From the NCBI GenBank assembly GCA_964527785.1, contig CAZGNO010000001.1, positions 62,001 to 126,000 of the forward strand: a stretch of DNA of 64,000 bases, given 5' to 3'. Both the position numbers and the translations under genes were made by a program. How positions within the stretch are numbered: position 1 is the stretch's first letter; every line of letters begins with the position of its first letter. A model generated the notes under the pieces. The model searched no databases. It saw only the letters and a list, made by a program, of their open reading frames with translations, and was not told where the DNA came from. Source of the DNA: JADJXV01 sp964527785 (GTDB lineage: Bacteria; Bacteroidota; Ignavibacteria; Kapaibacteriales; UBA961). This document shows positions 41,488 to 50,315 of the stretch, one piece after another.

Positions 41488-42792
41488 ATGAGTACTTACA
41501 TTACGCTTCTTTCGTTGGGAGTTTTGGCAGCAGCAGTCTATTCTGTGGTGCGTGGTATAGATGTTCGGTTGGTTTTATTTGCAACGGGCTTGATACTTGC
41601 CTCGCTTGCAATGAAACCGCTTATCATTTTTGATACATTTCAGCGGGTAATGGGCGACGGTAAAATTATCGGACCGATTTGCTCGGCAATGGGTTATGCG
41701 TTTGTTCTAAGAGCTACGTCCTGCGATCGTGAAATGGTACGGCTGCTGATGCGCCCTATTCAGCATATTCGATGGCTGCTTATACCCGGCGGATGCGCTG
41801 TGGGTTTCTTTACCAATATGGCAATTACCAGCCAGACTGCCTCGGCAGCAGCAGTCGGACCCATCTTAATTCCGATTCTTCTTGCAGCGCGGATTCACCC
41901 CATTATTGCCGGTGCAGTATTAGTACTCGGATGTTCCGGTGGCGGTAATTTATTTAACCCCGGCGAACCGGATATTGTAGCGATTCAAACTGCAACTCAA
42001 GTTCCGCTTCCTGCTGTTCTGGATGCGGCATTCTATCCCGAATTACTTGGGTTTGGTGTTGCCGTAGCGGTTTTTACGCTCATGGCATTTTTCTTCAAAC
42101 CAAAAACAGCAATGGAAGACCCGGAAATCGTAACAGATGTTTCACCCGGAAAAATAAACTATTTCAAAGCAATTCTTCCACCACTTCCAGTGGCTGTTTT
42201 ATTGTTGTGCCAACCCAAATTCCAACTTATTCCGTCATTACTTGCGCTTTATCCTGACGGACTTCCTGTCGTTCATGTTATGCTTTTTTTCACAATTATT
42301 GTGATGCTGCTCAATTTCCGTGATATTTCTTCGCTGACCAAAACATTCTTTGAGGGATTGGGGTATGCGTATATTCATGTTATTTCATTGATAATTGCGG
42401 CAAGCTGCTTGATTGCGGGAATGGAAGCTGTCGGTTTGATTCAAATTGTGGTGACGATGGTGTCGAATTTTGACCTTATCGCTAAAACAATCAGCGGTTC
42501 AATGACATGGCTTTTGGCAGTTCTGTCCGGCTCAGGGACTGCACCAAGTGTTTCATTTTCAAAGGCAGTGTTGCCTTCGTTGGCGAAGGTTAATCCATCG
42601 GGGGCGGTTGATTTGGGGGTAATCGGGGCAATCGGAGCAACGTTCGGGCGGACTATGTCTCCGGTGGCTGCAATTGTAATATTTACAACAACTCTCGTAA
42701 AAACAACACCGTATGAAATAATTAAACGAACCGGACCCGCCTTAGTTGCCGGATTTATTGCAATTTTGATAGCTGCTGCAATTCTTCAATAA
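41488..42792 (+). CDS. DcuC-family anaerobic C4-dicarboxylate transporter
   Basis: A 434-residue inner-membrane carrier with about twelve hydrophobic segments. DcuC family motifs are present: NMAITSQTASAAAVGPILIP, GCSGGGNLFNPGEPDIVAI, GSGTAPSVSFSKAVLPSLA and IGATFGRTMSPVAAIVIF. DcuC members exchange or export succinate, fumarate and malate in anaerobic or fermentative growth. The length is normal. A Rieske protein gene begins 24 bases downstream and probably shares the transcript. Confidence 0.88.
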   Translation: MSTYITLLSLGVLAAAVYSVVRGIDVRLVLFATGLILASLAMKPLIIFDTFQRVMGDGKIIGPICSAMGYAFVLRATSCDREMVRLLMRPIQHIRWLLIPGGCAVGFFTNMAITSQTASAAAVGPILIPILLAARIHPIIAGAVLVLGCSGGGNLFNPGEPDIVAIQTATQVPLPAVLDAAFYPELLGFGVAVAVFTLMAFFFKPKTAMEDPEIVTDVSPGKINYFKAILPPLPVAVLLLCQPKFQLIPSLLALYPDGLPVVHVMLFFTIIVMLLNFRDISSLTKTFFEGLGYAYIHVISLIIAASCLIAGMEAVGLIQIVVTMVSNFDLIAKTISGSMTWLLAVLSGSGTAPSVSFSKAVLPSLAKVNPSGAVDLGVIGAIGATFGRTMSPVAAIVIFTTTLVKTTPYEIIKRTGPALVAGFIAILIAAAILQ

Positions 42793-42816
42793 GAAAGACT
42801 GTGAGTGTAAAGCTGT

Positions 42817-43257
42817 ATGACTCCTTCCAGACGAACTTTTTTGCGACGTTTATTCAATGGTTTGGGTATTACAGCGATTGCACCGGTTATGTATGCCGCT
42901 GCTTCGTATATCTATCCGCCTCTTACAGGACGAAAACAGCGCGCAGCTCAATTCACCACAGATAATCCCGACAAACTTTTCCTCAATAAACAATACGCAA
43001 CAATCAAGCTCGGTGACAAGGATGTCATTCTTTTCAAAAAAAATGATAATACATTCGAGGCAATGAGCTTGCAGTGTACTCATGCAGGATGTACGTTAGT
43101 ATGGAAAGAACACGACGAACAATTTCATTGCAACTGTCACGGCGGGATATTTCGTCGTGACGGGAGCGTAGCTGCAGCCCCACCCACCGAGCCCCTCGAA
43201 CATCTCACCGTTCGCCACTCGGACGGAACTATTACCGTGATAGATAAACCGGTTTGA
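42817..43257 (+). CDS. Rieske [2Fe-2S] protein with twin-arginine signal
   Basis: A 146-residue protein with a twin-arginine N-terminus (TPSRRTFLRRLFNG) followed by a hydrophobic segment that likely serves as a membrane anchor. The Rieske cluster is C-T-H-A-G-C (SLQCTHAGCTLVW) with CNCHGGIF further on, giving the CxH and CxxH ligand pairs. It resembles the quinol oxidoreductase Rieske subunits of small bc-like complexes, but no cytochrome b gene is near. Likely a periplasm-facing electron carrier. It follows the DcuC-like gene by 24 bases. Confidence 0.92.
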   Translation: MTPSRRTFLRRLFNGLGITAIAPVMYAAASYIYPPLTGRKQRAAQFTTDNPDKLFLNKQYATIKLGDKDVILFKKNDNTFEAMSLQCTHAGCTLVWKEHDEQFHCNCHGGIFRRDGSVAAAPPTEPLEHLTVRHSDGTITVIDKPV

Positions 43258-43316
43258 AATTCAATGTGAGAAGTAACAGCAAACAAGCTTACTATAATTC
43301 ATATTGTGATTTACAA

Positions 43317-43694
43317 ATCCCGTAGGGATGAAATTATTTAGGTCAGGTCGGTTGTTTACCGCCGTGCAATGATAAGTTATAAAATCAATTTTAGGTCAGG
43401 TCGGTTGCTACAACCGACCTTCCTTCTAAGCGTCTATTCGGAAAGGCAGTTGTAGCAACTGCCTTGACTTTGTTTTTCTTGTTGTTATAACATGACAACG
43501 CACGGCGGTATACAACCGACCTTCCTGTTAAGCGTCTATGCAGAAAGGCAGTTGTAACAACTGCCTCGACATGGTTTTTTGACTCGACGTGGTTTTTTGA
43601 CATTTATAACATGACAATGCACGGAGGTATTACACCTGCTTTCACAAATAAAATGAATTCTCTATAATATTGACATCCCTTTCGGGATTGAAAT
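43317..43694. repeat. Composite intergenic repeat cluster
   Basis: This fills most of the 544-base gap 43258-43801. The left edge is the palindrome ATCCCGTAGGGAT (43317-43329); the right edge is CATCCCTTTCGGGATTG (43674-43690). Between them, 43346-43382 and 43485-43521 are a 37-base imperfect inverted repeat (GGTCGGTTG...TTATAA against TTATAA...CAACCGACC). A module with CAACCGACCTTCC, AAGCGTCTAT and AAAGGCAGTTGTA-CAACTGCC occurs twice in the same orientation (about 43411-43463 and 43512-43566). The last two palindromic arms resemble the REP-type sequences moved by IS200-like transposases, but no transposase is in the window. Confidence 0.8.
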
Positions 43695-43737
43695 ACTCAT
43701 AAGATATAATTACGTTGTCAATATCATCTTCTCGTTA

Positions 43738-43774
43738 ATAAAAAAATGCCGAAGCAATATAATTGCTCCGGCAT
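43738..43774 (-). terminator. Intrinsic terminator of the aconitase gene
   Basis: On the minus strand ATGCCGGAGCAAT and ATTGCTTCGGCAT form a long stem with one mismatch (loop TAT), then a run of T. Confidence 0.88.
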
Positions 43775-43801
43775 AAAGATATGACTACACTTATAGTAAA
43801 A

Positions 43802-46054
43802 TTAAGCGTTCACTTGCAATCCTCGTGCAGCGATCAAATTCAACGCGCTTCCTGCGGCAAACCATCCTATTTGGTTTGCGTTGAAAGTATGTTTGAGCGG
43901 AATATTTTCCATTGTTCCGTCATCGTGCCATACGGTTGCCGTCAGCGGTTTGCCGGGTTCGAGGTCTTTTACATTAATCGAAACACGGTCTCCTTCACGG
44001 AACTTGTCATAGTCGTTAGGGTTTTCAAATGTGACAGGCAACATTCCCTGTTTTTTGAGATTTGTTTCGTGAATCCGGGCAAATGATTTTACAATCACTG
44101 CTTTTCCGCCCAAGTGACGCGGCTCCATAGCTGCGTGTTCACGGCTTGAACCTTCACCGTAATTCTCGTCACCTACGACTACCCAGCCAAGACCTGCTGC
44201 CTGATATGCACGGGCAACCACAGGTACTTCCCCATATACACCGGTAAGGATATTCTTTACTGTGTTTGCTTTCTCATTTGCATAATTGATTGCACCGATA
44301 AGCATATTATTGGAGATATTCGTAAGGTGTCCACGAAAACGCAGCCACGGACCTGCTGCCGAAATATGGTCTGTCGTACACTTCCCTTTGGCTTTGATAA
44401 GAACGGGCATATCTACGAATTGGTCTTCTGTATTAGGTATAAACGGATGCAAACGCTCCAAGCGTTCCGAACCGTCCTTGACTATAACCTCTAGCCCTGA
44501 GCCATCCTCGGCAGGAGGTACAAAACCGTCAGAATCAGGTACAAAACCGCCGTCAGGAAGTTCCTCGCCTGTAGGCGGAACGAGCATAACACCGTTAATT
44601 GCTTCTTTTGTGAAATTTACCGTTAAATCTCCTGCAAGAGCAAACCCGATCACTGTTTCGGGAGATGCTACAAATGCGTGAGTTTCGGCAATACCGTCAT
44701 TCCGTCCCGTAAAATTCCGATTGAACGAGGTGATAATCGAGTTTTTGTCACCCTTTTTAACATCATGGCGTTTCCACTGACCGATACAAGGACCGCAAGC
44801 ATTCGCGAGAACCATTCCGCCGACAGCTTCCATTTTCGCGAGGAATCCGTCGCGTTCAATTGTTGCACGCACTTGTTCACTACCGGGTGTAATTGTAAAT
44901 TCAGATTTGGTTTTGAGACCATGTTGAGAAGCATAATCTGCAATTTCTGCCACACGACTCATATCCTCATAGCTTGAATTGGTGCACGAACCAATTAATG
45001 CTACACGCAATTCTTGAGGCCAGCCATTTTCTTTAACAGCAACCACAAAATCCGAAATCGGAAGGGCGCGGTCGGGAGTAAATGGTCCGTTGATATGCGG
45101 TTCGAGTGTCGAAAGATCAATTTCAACAATGCGGTCATAGTAGAGCTCAGGGTGCATGAGTACTTCATCATCGGCTCGAAGATGCTCGGCAATACCTGAG
45201 GCGAGGGAAGCAATTTCAGCACGGTCGGTTGAGCCGAGGTAACGTCCCATTGATTCATCATACGGGAAAATCGAAGTGGTTGCACCGATTTCCGCACCCA
45301 TGTTACAAATAGTACCTTTGCCTGTCGCCGAAAGGGTTGCGCATCCGTCTCCGAAATACTCAACAATTGCTCCGGTCCCGCCTTTTACGGTAAGGATTCC
45401 TGCAAGTTTGAGGATAACGTCTTTGGCTGATGCCCAGCCGGAGAGTTTACCTGTGAGTTTTACACCGATAACTTTAGGAAATTGAAGTTCCCATGCCATT
45501 CCCGACATCACATCAACTGCATCTGCCCCACCCACACCGATTGCCACCATGCCGAGTCCGCCGGCATTAGGAGTGTGAGAATCCGTTCCTATCATCATTC
45601 CGCCGGGGAAAGCATAGTTTTCTAAAACTACTTGGTGGATAATACCGGCACCCGGTTTCCAGAAGCCAATCCCGTATTTTTTAGAAACAGACGCTAAAAA
45701 TGTAAAAACCTCATCGTTTTCTACAAGAGAACGAGCCATATCCGATTGAGCTCCTGTCTCGGCACGGATAAGGTGGTCGCAGTGCACGGTAGATGGCACG
45801 GCAACAGTGGGAATACCTGCACTCATAAATTGGAGGAGAGCCATTTGTGCCGTTGCATCTTGCATTGCCACACGGTCAGGGCGGAAATCTACATAGGATT
45901 TGCCGCGCTCGTATAGAGCGGGTGTACCGTCAAGATGTGCATAAAGAACTTTTTCGGTGAGTGTTAAAGGGCGAGCAAGAAGTGCACGGGCATTAGAGAT
46001 TTTAGAGGGGTATTCGGCATAGACACGCCGAATCATTGAAAGATCAAAAGGCAT
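43802..46054 (-). CDS. acnA: Aconitate hydratase, mitochondrial-type
   Basis: A 750-residue cytosolic TCA-cycle enzyme interconverting citrate and isocitrate. The N-terminal catalytic region has VPSTVHCDHLI, HQVVLENYAFPGGMMIGTDS and HTPNAGGLGMVAIGVGGADA. The three cluster cysteines are in LIGSCTNSSYEDM and ANACGPCIGQW. The swivel domain follows with DHISAAGPWLRFRGHLTNIS, then GEGSSREHAAMEPRHLGGKAVIVKSFARIHETNLKKQG-type sequence. The length and sequence character match the mitochondrial Aco2-like branch used by Bacteroidota, not the longer bacterial AcnA/AcnB. The gene symbol is conventional. A terminator follows and a repeat element lies upstream. Confidence 0.96.
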   Translation of the reverse strand: MPFDLSMIRRVYAEYPSKISNARALLARPLTLTEKVLYAHLDGTPALYERGKSYVDFRPDRVAMQDATAQMALLQFMSAGIPTVAVPSTVHCDHLIRAETGAQSDMARSLVENDEVFTFLASVSKKYGIGFWKPGAGIIHQVVLENYAFPGGMMIGTDSHTPNAGGLGMVAIGVGGADAVDVMSGMAWELQFPKVIGVKLTGKLSGWASAKDVILKLAGILTVKGGTGAIVEYFGDGCATLSATGKGTICNMGAEIGATTSIFPYDESMGRYLGSTDRAEIASLASGIAEHLRADDEVLMHPELYYDRIVEIDLSTLEPHINGPFTPDRALPISDFVVAVKENGWPQELRVALIGSCTNSSYEDMSRVAEIADYASQHGLKTKSEFTITPGSEQVRATIERDGFLAKMEAVGGMVLANACGPCIGQWKRHDVKKGDKNSIITSFNRNFTGRNDGIAETHAFVASPETVIGFALAGDLTVNFTKEAINGVMLVPPTGEELPDGGFVPDSDGFVPPAEDGSGLEVIVKDGSERLERLHPFIPNTEDQFVDMPVLIKAKGKCTTDHISAAGPWLRFRGHLTNISNNMLIGAINYANEKANTVKNILTGVYGEVPVVARAYQAAGLGWVVVGDENYGEGSSREHAAMEPRHLGGKAVIVKSFARIHETNLKKQGMLPVTFENPNDYDKFREGDRVSINVKDLEPGKPLTATVWHDDGTMENIPLKHTFNANQIGWFAAGSALNLIAARGLQVNA

Positions 46055-46198
46055 TAGAACACCATGATAAAATGAATAATAAAAGGGTCTTTTTTGTTTG
46101 TGTGCGTAAGGATTTTGAGAGTTTATTTCGTACTTATTAAGTGCTGAGACAACAATAACCGTGATTAGTTAACTTTTATATTTGGCAAGTGTTCGACA

Positions 46199-46466
46199 CT
46201 TCGACTCCGCTGTAAATGACATCTCTTAAAATGTTAGTACAATTTAGTGTCCAGTCATGCTGAACTTGATTCAGCATCTCCGTGTGTAAGACGAAATAGC
46301 ACATTGAAATTAGCATGACTTAACAGCAATAGACCCTGAATCGAGTTCAGGGTGACAAGCGTAAGTATTTTATTCCAATGTCATTGCATTATTTTGTAGG
46401 CGGCTCGGCGACTATCAGGAACTCAGTGTGACTTGAGCTTGATTGTCATGCTGAGCGGAGTCGAAG
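46199..46466 (-). repeat. Dispersed inverted-repeat-bounded element, copy B
   Basis: Within the 531-base gap 46055-46585, bases 46210-46423 are the reverse complement of 27883-28096, the same length with two differences by my reading. The copy is enclosed by a perfect 12-bp inverted repeat, CTTCGACTCCGC (46199-46210) and GCGGAGTCGAAG (46455-46466), which copy A lacks; instead A carries GTCATTCT/AGAATGAC ends. No coding content is seen. The rest of the gap is AT-rich. Confidence 0.85.
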
Positions 46467-46585
46467 CATCTAAAGTTTGCCAACTTTTAAGTAAATAATT
46501 TGCTAAATTAATACGGTTCGGATATTTTAATCCCATCACTTACTTCAACCGGCATACGGCAACAAATGAATAAGATTGCTTTGAA

Positions 46586-47056
46586 TTAAAATGTAATCGT
46601 AACAGTTCCGGCAGCTTCGTCATATTCTGTTAAAAAAGTTCTGAGTGTAGGTCCCTGTTCTCCACCGACATTTTGTGCAAAATTGCCTTCTGCAATACTA
46701 TATTGTCCGGCATGGAGGTTGCAAGTTGCTTTATTTCCTGACGGCTCTTGTATGCTTCCGCCTTGATGACCGCAGAGAGTCGTCATAGATTGGAATTTCT
46801 TTTCGGCTGTGCGAACAACAATGACGGCATTGTTATTGTTATTTCCTGCAAACACCCTACGAATAAAACCGCCTGTATTTGCCAAATCAGGTTCGTTTGC
46901 AAGTATAAGCGTAACTTTTACCCCGGTATTTGAAGAAACCGGATCATCCGAAGAACATCCGCCCAAACAACTGCCAAGGGAAATTACACCGGTCAGTACT
47001 GTTAATTGTCCTGCAGCTTTCAAAAAGTTTCTGCGGGATTGATTGCGAGTATCCAT
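46586..47056 (-). CDS. Rieske [2Fe-2S] protein, twin-arginine lipoprotein
   Basis: A 156-residue protein opening with a twin-arginine motif (QSRRNFLKAAG) and then a hydrophobic segment ending in LGSCLGGCSS, so it could be both Tat-exported and lipidated. Rieske ligands are in MTTLCGHQGGSI and ATCNLHAGQYS (CxH and CxxH pairs). Between the signal and the domain is an Asn-rich stretch (NNNNN). This is a soluble-type Rieske protein facing the periplasm; the partner is unknown. It is independent of the Rieske gene at 42817. Confidence 0.9.
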   Translation of the reverse strand: MDTRNQSRRNFLKAAGQLTVLTGVISLGSCLGGCSSDDPVSSNTGVKVTLILANEPDLANTGGFIRRVFAGNNNNNAVIVVRTAEKKFQSMTTLCGHQGGSIQEPSGNKATCNLHAGQYSIAEGNFAQNVGGEQGPTLRTFLTEYDEAAGTVTITF

Positions 47057-47222
47057 AAAGATTTTCCATATATAAGTACACTACAAATATGCTGCTTCGT
47101 ATCATAATCCCAAACTTGCTTTTAATAAGCAGAATTAATGATGCCAAATTTCCAATGAACAACCTTAGATATAATAAACATCAAGATTACAAGAACAAAA
47201 GCAACAGATAATTTTATCAAAA

Positions 47223-47729
47223 TTATTGCTTCACAAATGTAAGACACACAGAGTTGATACAATATCGAAGTCCGGTTGGCTTAGGACCGTCTTCAAAAAC
47301 ATGACCAAGGTGAGCATCACATCTTGAGCATTTTATCTCAGTCCGGCTCATACCTAACGTATTGTCGCCGGCACTACTGATATTGACTGCGTTAACCGGC
47401 ATCCAAAAACTGGGCCAACCTGTACCGGAGTCGAATTTATGTTCTGAACTGAATAAATCTGTACCGCAGCAATAGCATTTATAGATACCTTTTTCGTGGT
47501 TGTTGTGATATTTTCCCGAAAACGCCCTTTCTGTCCCTTGTTTCCTTGCGACTGCAAAAACCTTCGATGGCAGCTGTTTTTTCCATTGTGCTTCTGTTTG
47601 GATGATTTTGTTTACAGCTATAAATTTATTCTGTTCAGCTGAGAAAATTTTAATTTGCTGTGCAGTTACATTTGCTGATGAACTACACCATATAGCAAGA
47701 ATAACTGCGAAAGAGAGTAGTTTTTTCAT
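47223..47729 (-). CDS. msrB: Peptide-methionine (R)-S-oxide reductase MsrB, exported
   Basis: A 168-residue enzyme with an N-terminal signal peptide (MKKLLSFAVILAIWCSSSANV), so it probably repairs oxidised methionine in envelope proteins. MsrB motifs: GIYKCYCCGTDLFSSEHKFD and IKCSRCDAHLGHVFEDGP (two CxxC zinc sites), SGTGWPSFW, and the catalytic RYCINSVCLTF. A pair of near-palindromic sequences lies in the divergent promoter region at 47799-47833. Confidence 0.95.
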   Translation of the reverse strand: MKKLLSFAVILAIWCSSSANVTAQQIKIFSAEQNKFIAVNKIIQTEAQWKKQLPSKVFAVARKQGTERAFSGKYHNNHEKGIYKCYCCGTDLFSSEHKFDSGTGWPSFWMPVNAVNISSAGDNTLGMSRTEIKCSRCDAHLGHVFEDGPKPTGLRYCINSVCLTFVKQ

Positions 47730-47798
47730 TACAGAATTCCTTGAAGAATAAAATGAATGATAATCTATTGCAATTTACGGAAACTTTAGTAGAAATTG

Positions 47799-47833
47799 AC
47801 TCATACCGATACTAAATTGAGTCATGGTATCGG
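47799..47833. promoter_or_regulatory. Interleaved inverted repeats between msrB and the M42 peptidase gene
   Basis: CCGATAC (47806-47812) faces GTATCGG (47827-47833), and TGACTCA (47798-47804) faces TGAGTCA (47818-47824). The two palindromes interlock at the same offset in the divergent 180-base gap, suggesting an operator or a DNA-binding site shared by both genes. TAATTTTG, a perfect -7 box for the plus-strand gene, follows near 47842. Confidence 0.45.
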
Positions 47834-47909
47834 AACAAACCGTAATTTTGTATAATTGCACAACGATTTACTGATTTGTTCTATTGTTTTCTTTGTTATT
47901 TTCTTTACT

Positions 47910-48917
47910 ATGAATAAATACGATACCCTTCGCCGACTGGTTGAAATAGACTCACCTTCCGGCTTTACGCATGACGCTTGTACCTATATTTATGAATTGC
48001 TTCAAAGTTATGGCTTGAAACCTGAATATACGAATAAGGGTGCAGTGCGCTGTGCATTGGGGAGCAATCCTACCCTTGCAATAGCAGCACATACCGATAC
48101 GCTTGGCGCAATTGTTTCGGGAATCAAGTCGAACGGTACGCTCTCTTTCGCGCTTCTGGGAAGCCCGCTCCTGCCAAGTTTTGAAGGCAGCTATGTACGT
48201 GTCCATACTTTGAATGGAAAGATATATACAGGTACAATGCTGTTCAATAATCCATCCGCTCATGCCAATCGTGATGCCTCCAAAGGTGAACGTACTATTG
48301 ATTCGATGCACGTTCGCCTCGATGAAGAGGTATATTCTCAAACTGACGTGAAGATGCTTGGAATCCGTACCGGTGATATTATTTGCTTCGACCCCCGTTA
48401 TCAGGAATTACCGAGCGGGTTTATCAAATCTCATTTTATGGATAACAAAGCAGGATGCTTTGTACTGTTTGAGCTTGCCCGTAGATTAAAAGAACTGGGA
48501 AAAGAAGTTCCTGTCGAAATATTTTTCTCAAACTATGAGGAAGTCGGGCATGGTGGAACGTGTGGCTATTCACCGACAATTACCGAACTGCTGGTAATTG
48601 ATATGGGAGTCTTGGGCGACAGTTGCCAGGGGCGCGAAACACTCTGTTCGATTTGCGTAAAGGATTCAAGCGGTCCGTATGATTATGGTTTCCGCAAGAA
48701 ACTGGTAGAAATAGCAGATGCAGAAAACATCTCCTATTCCCTCGATGTGTATCCGTTTTACAGTTCGGACGGTTCGGCTGCGCGAACAGCAGGTAATGAT
48801 TTCAGAGTGGCATTGATAGGTCCGGGAGTTGCAGCTTCGCACGGGGTGGAGCGAACCCATATTAAAGGTATTGAAGCTACGATTGACCTGTGTTTGGCGT
48901 ATATTGAAAAGAGATAA
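47910..48917 (+). CDS. M42-family aminopeptidase (FrvX/CelM-like)
   Basis: About 335 residues from ATG 47910. The frame is open to 47856, but MNKYDTLRRLVEIDSPSGF is the usual N-terminus. Dinuclear metal site motifs are present: IAAHTDTLGAIV (first His/Asp), SHFMDNKAGCFVL (bridging Asp), SNYEEVGHGG (catalytic and metal Glu) and VIDMGVLGDS, then SHGVERTHIKGIEATI with the last His. M42 enzymes form large tetrahedral aminopeptidase shells that trim peptides in the cytoplasm. No signal peptide is present with this start. Confidence 0.9.
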   Translation: MNKYDTLRRLVEIDSPSGFTHDACTYIYELLQSYGLKPEYTNKGAVRCALGSNPTLAIAAHTDTLGAIVSGIKSNGTLSFALLGSPLLPSFEGSYVRVHTLNGKIYTGTMLFNNPSAHANRDASKGERTIDSMHVRLDEEVYSQTDVKMLGIRTGDIICFDPRYQELPSGFIKSHFMDNKAGCFVLFELARRLKELGKEVPVEIFFSNYEEVGHGGTCGYSPTITELLVIDMGVLGDSCQGRETLCSICVKDSSGPYDYGFRKKLVEIADAENISYSLDVYPFYSSDGSAARTAGNDFRVALIGPGVAASHGVERTHIKGIEATIDLCLAYIEKR

Positions 48918-48966
48918 GGAGTAGATGTTAAGTATTCGGATGCAATAGGCGTACTAATCAAATAGT

Positions 48967-49280
48967 GTCATTCCGAGTTCATGACAGCCACCGAGCATCT
49001 GTAAAACAATGCAATGACATTAAATAAAATACTTAACCAATGTCACCCTGAACTCGATTCAGGGTCTATTGCTGATTGGTCGTGCTTGTTTCGACGTGTT
49101 ATTTCTACGTGCACACGGAGATGCTGAATCGAGTTCAGCATGACAGAACGCTAAATCTGTTCTAACCTTTAATTAAGATAGGTCATTTATTGGGGGGCTT
49201 AGATTGACGAACCTATGCATAAGCACTACAAAACGGGACGGAACTGCACACGGAGATTCTTCACTGCCGTTCATAATGAC
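48967..49280 (+). repeat. Dispersed inverted-repeat-bounded element, copy C
   Basis: In the 396-base gap 48918-49313, this element has the layout of copy A (27874-28183), same orientation: GTCATTCC at the left end, CACCCTGAACTCGATTCAGGGT and GATGCTGAATCGAGTTCAGCAT palindromes, CGGAGATTCTTCACTG near the right, and ATAATGAC at the end. The blocks between palindromes have diverged, while the palindromes are nearly unchanged. No coding frame is supported. Confidence 0.8.
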
Positions 49281-49313
49281 AGGATTAACATATCTTTTTT
49301 TATGTTCCTTCAC

Positions 49314-50072
49314 TTACTTCATCGTCGCAAAATGATAGAGTGAAATTCCTGCTGCAACAGAAACATTGAGCGACTCGGCATCTCCATAGGAAGGGATACT
49401 GTATTCATGAGTGAGCAATTGGCGGATTTCGGGTGAAATCCCATGTGATTCACTACCAAAAACAACGCCGTACTTTCCTGAAGACGAACAGTCTGAAAGC
49501 GATAGAGTGGCTCTGAGTGATGCTCCGTACAGTTTGTAATCACGTAATTGTTCGCTGATAAAACTATGTCCGTCATTTTCTTGAAAAAGATGTACACGCC
49601 AAAGCGAACCCATCGTAGCCCGAACAGTTTTAGGATGGAAGCGATGTGTTGAGTCGCCGGTAAAGAGTATAGTATCAAATCCGAACCAATCGGCAGTTCG
49701 AATGATTGTTCCTGCATTGCCCGGGTCGGTAATTCCGTCGAGAATGATAATTCGCTCGGATGTAATAGTTTCAAGAACAGGGTAGCGGACAACAGCAAGG
49801 ATGCCTTGTGGTGAGCGTGCATCGGAAATTTGAGTGAAAGAACTGTTGTTTGCTTCATACACATCAATTCCACGTCGCAAAAAATCATTTGCCAATGACT
49901 CGATTGCATGAGAAATTGGGGTACGGACAACTATAAATTCAGGTTGAAAGTTGCTTGTTAAAAGTTCGGAGCAGAGTTTTTCACCTTCCGCAATGAAAAG
50001 CTGTTGCTCGTCGCGGTCAGAATTGGATTGGAGCGAACGAATAAATTTACGCTGGCTGTGAGAAAGTTGCAT
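49314..50072 (-). CDS. TrmH/SpoU-family RNA 2'-O-methyltransferase
   Basis: A 252-residue cytosolic enzyme with the SPOUT knot. An N-terminal substrate-binding region (residues 1-95) includes FIAEGEKLCSELL. SPOUT motifs: DPGNAGTIIRTADWFGFDTIL (motif 1), VVFGSESHGISPEI (motif 2) and YSIPSYGDAESLNVSVAAGI (motif 3). It methylates tRNA or 23S rRNA ribose; which one cannot be determined. It is convergent with neighbours and flanked by repeat element C. Confidence 0.92.
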   Translation of the reverse strand: MQLSHSQRKFIRSLQSNSDRDEQQLFIAEGEKLCSELLTSNFQPEFIVVRTPISHAIESLANDFLRRGIDVYEANNSSFTQISDARSPQGILAVVRYPVLETITSERIIILDGITDPGNAGTIIRTADWFGFDTILFTGDSTHRFHPKTVRATMGSLWRVHLFQENDGHSFISEQLRDYKLYGASLRATLSLSDCSSSGKYGVVFGSESHGISPEIRQLLTHEYSIPSYGDAESLNVSVAAGISLYHFATMK

Positions 50073-50315
50073 GATTTTATAATTTTCAGGACAAATATCA
50101 CACTGACGGAAAACAGACAGACAGCATGATTAAGTGGCAATTCAAAAACAATTTTGGTAAAAATAAAACTTCATGATGACAATTTTACTATATTTCCATC
50201 GTGAATGTTTGCTCAAATCCAATCTTACTCGTAATTTGCCGTTATAATCAGTCGGCAACCCCTATGATTGAAAACCACATTTGCCTGTTGTAAGTGTTTT
50301 GAGAGGTGTATAATT

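Noticed and set aside
43391..43603. Minus-strand frame of 70 codons across the repeat cluster
   Set aside because: It only translates the duplicated hairpin module (TTAFxxRRLxGRSVV twice) and has no start signal.
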